Shown here one piece after another: positions 31,500 through 36,455 of a stretch of DNA of 36,455 nucleotides. The stretch's first letter is position 1. Each line of letters starts with the position of its first letter. Source of the stretch: Steroidobacter sp. (GTDB taxonomy: Bacteria; Pseudomonadota; Gammaproteobacteria; Steroidobacterales; Steroidobacteraceae); contig NZ_JAEUPY010000630.1 in the NCBI RefSeq assembly GCF_016790065.1, forward strand, positions 1 to 36,455. The letters run 5' to 3'. A model generated the notes under the pieces. The model was given only the letters and a program-made list of their open reading frames with translations. It was not told where the DNA came from and searched no databases. Position numbers and translations under genes: made by a program.

Positions 31500-33830
31500 T
31501 CAGTGTCGACTCCCTTCCGCAATAGTGACTTCCTCCAATCCGACGGTCCGAGGCTTGATGCGCTCGCCGAGGAATAACAGGATGGGCGCCGCGATAAATA
31601 CCGAAGAGCTGGCCGCCACCACGATTCCAAACACCATCGGCACCGCGAAGCTCGAAACCGTAGCGCCGCCCCAAATAGCCATCGGCAGCATGGCGAGGAA
31701 TGCGGTCATTGACGTGTAGATCGAGCGCGCCAGCGTCTCGTTGATGCTCCGATCGATGAGTTGTCGCAACGGTAGCTCGGGATACAAGCGCAGGTTCTCG
31801 CGCATGCGGTCGTACACCACTACTTTGTCGTTGACCGAATAGCCGATCAACGTCAGCAACGCGGCGATGGCGGTGAGATTGAACTCGAGCCCGGTCAGCG
31901 CAAAAAAGCCCACTGTCTTGGTGACATCGAGCACTAGCGTGACGATCGCGCCGACGCCGAAGTGCCAGTCGAACCGAATCCAAATGTAAGCAAACATTGC
32001 GACACTGGCGAACAACACTGCCAGGATGCCGGCGTCCGCCAGCTCGCCGCTGATCTTGGGGCCGATGATGTCGACCCGATCGAAGCTGGCCTCGGGCTCT
32101 ACTTCCAGCAGCGCCGCTTTCGCGCGTTCGGCGACCTGAGTCTGCGCAGCCGGCTCGGTGCCAGGTTGTTGTTGAATGCGGACCAGAATCGTCGTGCCGT
32201 CACTGCCTGCCTGTTGCAGGCTGACTTCGCCGAGGTCGGCCTGTTCGAGTCGCGCGCGCAGATCGGCGAGATTCATGGCGGCCGGCGCAGAGGCTTCGAT
32301 GATGGTGCCGCCGGTGAAGTCGACGCCGTAGTTCAGGCCGGGCTTGACGAACAGTGCCAACGAGGCGAGCGACAAGATCACTGACACGCCGATGCCGATG
32401 AAGCGTGCGCGCATGAATTGGAATTTAGGCGTCGCGCTGAGCCAGCGTGCCGGCAACAGTGAGCCGATGACGAACTGCTTCGGACGCTGCCAGTGCAGGT
32501 ACAGCGACATGATGGCTTTGACGACGGCGACGGCGGTGAACATCGAGATCGCAATGCCGAGTGCCATCGTCACCGCGAATCCTCGCACCGGTCCCGAGCC
32601 GAGCCAGAACAGCAACGCAGTGGCGATCAGCGCCGTGACGTTGGAGTCGATGATGGTGGCGTAAGCGCGATCGAAGCCATTCTTCAGCGCCATGACCGCT
32701 GACTTGCCGTTGCGTGTCTCCTCGCGAATGCGCTCGTTGATCAAAACGTTGGCGTCGACTGCGAGGCCGATGCCGAGCACGATGCCGGCAATGCCCGGCA
32801 AGGTCAGCGTTGCACCGAGCAGCGTGAGTGCGGCGAGCGTGAGTGTGACGTTGATGAGCAGCGCCAGATTGGCGACCACGCCCCAGCCTCGATACAGCGT
32901 GGTCATGAACACCAACACGAACAACAATCCTATGGCGCCAGTCATTGCGCCCATGCGAATCGCATCGCTGCCCAGATCGGGGCCGACCGTGCGCTCTTCG
33001 ACGATCTGCAGCGGCACGGGCAGCGCGCCCGCGCGCAGTAGTGCGGCCAGCGAGCTGGTCTCGGCCATGGTGAAGTTGCCTGAGATCTGTCCCGAGCCGC
33101 CCAGGATGGGTTCTTGAATCACGGGCGCACTGATCACTTTGCCGTCGAGCACGATGGCGAACTGTCGGCCGACGTTGTCGCGCGTGATTTGGGCGAAGGC
33201 TTTGGCGCCGACATCGTCGAAACGAAATGAAACCACCGGGCCGCCGGTGCGGGAGTCGAGACCGGCGCTGGCTTGCGTGAGTCGCTCGCCCTGAAGCATG
33301 GGCCGCTGCTGCAGGATGTAATCGACCGGTTCATCGGTTGCTGGAACCCGAATCTGTCCGATACGCGGCGTTGCTTGTCCGCGCGCTTCCGAAGACTCCA
33401 CTCGGTGAAACGTGAGTTTCGCGGTGCTGCCGAGCAGAGTACGAATCGACGCGGGATCCTGCATGCCGGGGAGCTGCACCAGAATTCGACTCGTGCCCAG
33501 CGCTTGTACGGTGGGTTCGGCGACACCGATGGCGTCGATGCGACGACGCACGATTTCGATGCTCTGCTGAAGCGCCGATTGCAAACGCTCGGTGGCAGCG
33601 GCGTCGCTCAGGCCCTCGTCTTCCTTGTCCTTTTGTAGTGCGCGTTGATCCAGTTCCAGCACCAGATGCGCGCCGCCTCGCAGATCCAAGCCTAGCGAGA
33701 CTTGTTTGCGTGGCAGCCACTCCGGCCACGCTGCTAGCTGTTCAGTAGAAAACAGGCTGGGCAATGCGACCAGACTGCCGACGATGACGATGAGCCCGTA
33801 CAACGCGAGCTTCCATTTTGCAGGAACCAC
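31500..33830 (-). CDS. secDF: SecDF, fused protein-export membrane protein
   Basis: 776 residues from the GTG at 33828-33830, with GGGAG (33837-33841 on the complement) six bases away; an ATG at 33899 is less likely. SecDF uses the proton gradient to help the Sec translocon pull proteins across. The SecD half has a first membrane helix near 7-22, LGLDLRGGAHLVLEL near 46 and the proton-pathway motif GLAVDANVLINERIREE. The SecF half begins near 475 with YGVDFTGGTIIEA near 500 and has GYSVNDKVVVYDRMRENL. Each half has about six membrane helices. E. coli has separate SecD (615) and SecF (323); here they form one shorter chain with a reduced first periplasmic domain, as in Firmicutes SecDF. No yajC, tgt or queA is adjacent. 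It may be a second, specialised copy. Confidence 0.94.
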   Translation of the reverse strand: MVPAKWKLALYGLIVIVGSLVALPSLFSTEQLAAWPEWLPRKQVSLGLDLRGGAHLVLELDQRALQKDKEDEGLSDAAATERLQSALQQSIEIVRRRIDAIGVAEPTVQALGTSRILVQLPGMQDPASIRTLLGSTAKLTFHRVESSEARGQATPRIGQIRVPATDEPVDYILQQRPMLQGERLTQASAGLDSRTGGPVVSFRFDDVGAKAFAQITRDNVGRQFAIVLDGKVISAPVIQEPILGGSGQISGNFTMAETSSLAALLRAGALPVPLQIVEERTVGPDLGSDAIRMGAMTGAIGLLFVLVFMTTLYRGWGVVANLALLINVTLTLAALTLLGATLTLPGIAGIVLGIGLAVDANVLINERIREETRNGKSAVMALKNGFDRAYATIIDSNVTALIATALLFWLGSGPVRGFAVTMALGIAISMFTAVAVVKAIMSLYLHWQRPKQFVIGSLLPARWLSATPKFQFMRARFIGIGVSVILSLASLALFVKPGLNYGVDFTGGTIIEASAPAAMNLADLRARLEQADLGEVSLQQAGSDGTTILVRIQQQPGTEPAAQTQVAERAKAALLEVEPEASFDRVDIIGPKISGELADAGILAVLFASVAMFAYIWIRFDWHFGVGAIVTLVLDVTKTVGFFALTGLEFNLTAIAALLTLIGYSVNDKVVVYDRMRENLRLYPELPLRQLIDRSINETLARSIYTSMTAFLAMLPMAIWGGATVSSFAVPMVFGIVVAASSSVFIAAPILLFLGERIKPRTVGLEEVTIAEGSRH

Positions 33831-33945
33831 GAAATTCTCCCGTTCAATGCCGCGCTGAGCGCGCGCAAGCCGGCCTGCCGCTATTTCGAGCGGCGGCACC
33901 GGAGTTGAAATGACACGGAACGCTCAGCGATCCGACTGAAATGTT

Positions 33946-34314
33946 TCAGCCGGCGAGAGCGCGAGTGGCCACGGGAGGGGCTCGGGGTTGGGCAGGAGAG
34001 CGTGCCTGCTCTGCGGCAGGCCGAGGCGAGAAAGCGATGATCTGGCGAGCGCGTTCGCCAGAAAATTGAATCGAGTGTGTGACTGCGATTACAGCAGCGG
34101 GCGGATTGCCGTCGCGCGCGGAGTCGGAGCGACGGCGCTCCTTCGTATACAACGCAAGATGCCGATCCACCGAGGCCACAGCCGCCGGCATGTCGACGCC
34201 ATCGAACAAGCCTTCAGCGAAGCGTTGCGTCTGTGTCGGGCTCAGCAGCGCCGCCCACCACACGATGGCGATGAGCGTAAAAATCCGCGACTGCGATGTG
34301 AGCAATGTAAGCAT
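33946..34314 (-). CDS. Hypothetical small protein with N-terminal membrane segment
   Basis: 122 residues, not recognised. The start MLTLLTSQSRIFTLIAIVWWAALLSP forms one hydrophobic helix, and the rest is soluble, Arg-, Ala- and Pro-rich, ending in a low-complexity PAQPRAPPVATRALAG stretch. It lies 115 bp upstream of secDF on the same strand and could be co-transcribed with it. No clear Shine-Dalgarno is seen. Opposing plus-strand frames over the same bases look no better. A spurious frame remains possible. Confidence 0.4.
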   Translation of the reverse strand: MLTLLTSQSRIFTLIAIVWWAALLSPTQTQRFAEGLFDGVDMPAAVASVDRHLALYTKERRRSDSARDGNPPAAVIAVTHSIQFSGERARQIIAFSPRPAAEQARSPAQPRAPPVATRALAG

Positions 34315-34366
34315 CGGCGGGTGGCAGGCTAGAACAAGTTGCCGGCGCTCGCAACCCGGTGGTCCC

Positions 34367-35281
34367 TCAAGCTTGTGAGAACAGCTGTCGGGCGTTGTCT
34401 GTCATGGCAGCCACGGCTGGATGTTTGATCTTGCGTTCCACCGAGATTGCGAAGAACTCTGCCTTCACGCCGCGTGCGAGACCGATGCGCATCAAGCCAT
34501 GCTGTTTACGGAATTGCGCTTCGAGCACCGAGGGTACCGGCGCGAACCCATGTCCCTCGCGAGCGAACTCACGCAACATCGCATAGTCCTCGAACTCGCC
34601 GAGCAACAACGGGCGGATGTTGTTTCGGTCCAGCCACTGATCCAGAGAACGCCGGATCGCAGTGTCATCCGTGGGCAGCAGCACTGGCACGCCATCCAGC
34701 GACTTTGGAAAGCCGCGGCGTAGCGTTTTCGCCAAGGTCGGCGTGGCCATCCAATAAACGTTGCAGCCCCCGAGCGGATGGCTGTAGGCGCGCACGTTCA
34801 GCGAAGGCGTGACTGGAGAGTCCGACAACACAGCGTCGACTTCGTGCACGGCCAGATCGGCGACCAGGCGTTCCAACGTTCCTTCACGACACACGATGCG
34901 GACCGGCTGCTTCAATTGCAGGCCGGGCTCGACGATCCGGTAAGCGATCTCCTTCGGCAGCACGTCGTCGATGCCCAGCACTAATTTCAATGGGCGCGCC
35001 GACGGCCGTTGCTCCAGCGCTTCCATCAGCTCTTGGCCCAGCCCGAAAATTTCATTCGCGTAGCTGTAGACCAGCCTGCCGACTTCGGTGGGCACCAGCG
35101 TTCGCCCCGACTTCACCAGCAATTTCTCGCCAATGCGCTCTTCAAGAGTGCGCAGCTGCGCGCTCACGGTCGGCGCAGCGAGTGCCAGCTCTTCGCACGC
35201 GCGCGTCAGGCTGCCGGTGCGAACCACCGACCAGAAGTAGAGCAGGTGTTGATAGTTCAGCCGGGGGATTGCGGTGCTCAT
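34367..35281 (-). CDS. nhaR: LysR-family regulator, NhaR-like
   Basis: 304 residues from the ATG at 35279-35281, with GGAG five bases upstream; an in-frame ATG six codons earlier is less likely. The N-terminal winged helix RLNYQHLLYFWSVVRTGSLTRAC, then APTVSAQLRTLEERIGEKLL and LVPTEVGRLVYSYANEIFGLGQEL, matches NhaR closely as I recall it (NYNHLYYFW, QIRALEERL, LGELVYRYADKMF). The C-terminal part is the periplasmic-binding-like effector domain. E. coli NhaR activates the Na+/H+ antiporter gene nhaA in response to sodium, and also osmC and pga genes. No antiporter gene is in this window. It is divergent from a Rnk-like gene and a universal stress gene, so a stress-response target is likely. Confidence 0.82.
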   Translation of the reverse strand: MSTAIPRLNYQHLLYFWSVVRTGSLTRACEELALAAPTVSAQLRTLEERIGEKLLVKSGRTLVPTEVGRLVYSYANEIFGLGQELMEALEQRPSARPLKLVLGIDDVLPKEIAYRIVEPGLQLKQPVRIVCREGTLERLVADLAVHEVDAVLSDSPVTPSLNVRAYSHPLGGCNVYWMATPTLAKTLRRGFPKSLDGVPVLLPTDDTAIRRSLDQWLDRNNIRPLLLGEFEDYAMLREFAREGHGFAPVPSVLEAQFRKQHGLMRIGLARGVKAEFFAISVERKIKHPAVAAMTDNARQLFSQA

Positions 35282-35400
35282 GGCGGCTCCGATAGTCACT
35301 TAAACACTTCGACAATAGCTAAGTATCGACAAGAATAATTCTAATTGATCTAAGCAGTGTCCGCCCCCACCATGGTTACGAACCTGATGTGGAGTCAATG
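35282..35400. promoter_or_regulatory. Divergent control region between nhaR-like and rnk-like genes
   Basis: 119 bp, AT-rich in the middle. It contains the 11-bp palindrome AGAATAATTCT (35332-35342) and two CGACAA copies in direct orientation (35310-35315, 35327-35332). These are candidates for LysR-type operators shared by both directions. On the minus strand TAGAAT within the palindrome could be a -10. No complete promoter was resolved. Confidence 0.45.
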
Positions 35401-35778
35401 ATGCGCGACCATCCGATTGTGATTTCCGAGCCCGATGCACGAGTGCTGCGTGGCTTGTTGGCGGCCCGTGCCGCCGCGAGTCATGATCAAGAGCATCTCG
35501 AAGAGCTGCGGGCGGAGCTGGAACGCGCGCAAGTGCTGGAGCCGAGCGAGGTTTCGCCACAGGTGGTCACCATGCACAAGTCCGTGCAGATCCTGGATCT
35601 GAGCAGCGGCAAGCGGCAGGAAGTGATTCTGGTGAGCCCCGCCGACGCGGATGTGAGCGCACGTCGCATCTCCGTCTTGGCGCCGCTCGGCACCGCGCTG
35701 CTCGGCTATCGGCAAGGTGACGAAGTCGAGTGGCTCATGCCCGGAGGTGTTCGCCGGCTACGGATCGAGAGTGTGTGA
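35401..35778 (+). CDS. Rnk-like GreA/GreB-fold nucleoside diphosphate kinase regulator
   Basis: 125 residues from the ATG at 35401, where GGAG (35391-35394) has the best spacing; ATG 35398 and GTG 35389 are in frame. A short N-terminal coiled coil (LEELRAELERAQVL) is followed by the FKBP-like GreA C-terminal domain: VTMHKSVQILDLSSGKRQEVILVSP, then VLAPLGTALLGYRQGDEVEWLMPGGVRRLRI. The short helical arm lacks the GreA-type acidic tip, so it matches Rnk, which binds RNA polymerase and modulates nucleoside diphosphate kinase, rather than a true cleavage factor. It is followed 1 bp later by the universal stress protein, so the two form an operon divergent from the NhaR-like regulator. Confidence 0.85.
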   Translation: MRDHPIVISEPDARVLRGLLAARAAASHDQEHLEELRAELERAQVLEPSEVSPQVVTMHKSVQILDLSSGKRQEVILVSPADADVSARRISVLAPLGTALLGYRQGDEVEWLMPGGVRRLRIESV

Positions 35779-35779
35779 T

Positions 35780-36455
35780 ATGACCAAGCTGCTGTGCGCG
35801 ACCGATTTGTTGCCGAAGAGCGAGCCGGCAGTGGATCGCGCCGGATTGCTGGCGCAGCGTTTGAACGCCGAACTGTCGCTATTGCATGTGGTCTCGCCGG
35901 CCACCTCGGAACGTAATCTCGAACACGCGCTACAGCTGGCAAATGCAAAATTGAAGGCGCGCGCTGAGTCGCCGCTTTGGCTGCACGGCCCACAGCCGCA
36001 ATTTGCCGTTCGTACCGGCAGCCCCGCGCGACTCATTCTCGATTCTATCGCTCGGCATAGCGTCAACATGCTGGTGGTCGGGCCGCATCGCAAGCGAGGC
36101 ATACGCGATGTGCTCGAAGGCACCATCGCTGAAAAGGTGCTGAGCACACGCCAATGTCCGTTGCTCATTGTTCAACAGCCCGCCATCGAGGCGTACAAGA
36201 ATGTATTGATCGCGCTCGATGTGGGAGAAGAATCGATCGCCGTGGTGCGCGCAGCCGAAGCGCTCGTGCTGAATTCAAGTGCGCAGGCTATGGTCATGCA
36301 CGTGTGCGAGCCTCCATATCAAGGAATGATGCGTTCGGCTGGCGTCGCGACTCAGGAAGTCCTTTCATACGTCGAGCACTCGCGACGCGAAGCAGCCGAT
36401 GCAGTCCGTGAACTGCTCAAACGCGCCAGTCAAGATCACTCGCGTTACGGTGTCG
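35780..36455 (+). CDS. Tandem universal stress protein (UspA domains), 3' end cut by window
   Basis: At least 225 residues; the window ends inside the gene. Domain 1 runs from TKLLCATDLLPKSEPAVDRAG to about residue 132, with the ATP-binding pattern VVGPHRKRGIRDVLEGTIAEKVL. Domain 2 starts at YKNVLIALDVGEESIAVVRAAEAL, so the protein has two Usp domains like UspE. Such proteins help cells survive stasis and redox or envelope stress; some bind ATP. The start ATG lies one base after the Rnk-like stop, giving coupled translation. No membrane segment or signal peptide is seen. Position next to an NhaR-like regulator suggests salt or pH stress control, which is inferred. Confidence 0.9.
   Translation, partial: MTKLLCATDLLPKSEPAVDRAGLLAQRLNAELSLLHVVSPATSERNLEHALQLANAKLKARAESPLWLHGPQPQFAVRTGSPARLILDSIARHSVNMLVVGPHRKRGIRDVLEGTIAEKVLSTRQCPLLIVQQPAIEAYKNVLIALDVGEESIAVVRAAEALVLNSSAQAMVMHVCEPPYQGMMRSAGVATQEVLSYVEHSRREAADAVRELLKRASQDHSRYGV

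Noticed and set aside
31214-31630. Minus-strand frame encoding [15 protein letters not shown]
   Set aside because: This peptide is the well-known false translation of the complement of tRNA-Arg. It overlaps tRNA-Arg and the end of secDF.

Overview
The window is a high-GC chromosomal segment from a gammaproteobacterium. The block mutS / pncC(cinA) / recA / recX / alaS / csrA / tRNA-Ser(GCU) is the conserved gammaproteobacterial genome-maintenance neighbourhood. Tat-exported enzymes, a TonB-dependent receptor, a GMC oxidoreductase and a 3-keto-sugar hydrolase suggest a free-living heterotroph that degrades organic compounds, possibly Steroidobacter- or Xanthomonadales-like. That placement is inference from content. 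No insertion sequence, prophage, integrase or CRISPR array was seen.

Layout. (1) 1-2951, minus: DUF1080 (3-keto-disaccharide hydrolase), Gfo/Idh/MocA dehydrogenase and a Tat-exported sugar isomerase/epimerase-like TIM barrel, probably an oxidation-dependent glycoside-cleaving operon cut by the window edge. (2) 3069-12306: small alpha/beta hydrolase, mutS (minus), pncC, a recA promoter with a canonical LexA box, recA-recX, alaS, csrA with a structured leader, tRNA-Ser and a clear terminator. (3) 12708-15426: a compact signalling operon of a sensor-less histidine kinase, a double-domain KaiC-like ATPase and a stand-alone receiver; no kaiA or kaiB is present. (4) 15558-18475: Tat-exported amidohydrolase, membrane cytochrome b and a SUOX-fold molybdopterin enzyme. 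(5) 18536-22235: a secreted ChuX/HutX-like protein behind a promoter overlapped by a 17-bp palindrome, then an amidohydrolase overlapped by a paralog that lacks the metal ligands and carries 39-bp tandem repeats. (6) 22219-30878: an uptake/catabolic cluster with HSL-type esterase, AraC regulator, MFS transporter, TonB-dependent receptor, GMC oxidoreductase, a duplicated dimeric-barrel-like protein and a TetR regulator. (7) 31421-36455: tRNA-Arg(ACG), a single-ORF SecD-SecF fusion (minus), a small hypothetical gene, an NhaR-like LysR regulator, a Rnk-like protein and a tandem universal stress protein cut by the window end.

The strongest leads for undescribed biology are the kinase/KaiC-like/receiver operon with degenerate catalytic positions and a basic tail, the active/degenerate amidohydrolase pair with the in-frame repeat insert, the palindromic operator before the exported HutX-like gene, and the unassigned receptor/GMC/barrel cluster. 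Starts were chosen from Shine-Dalgarno spacing, family length and signal peptides, and differ in several places from the longest possible reading frame. Family assignments rest on recalled motifs, not database searches.
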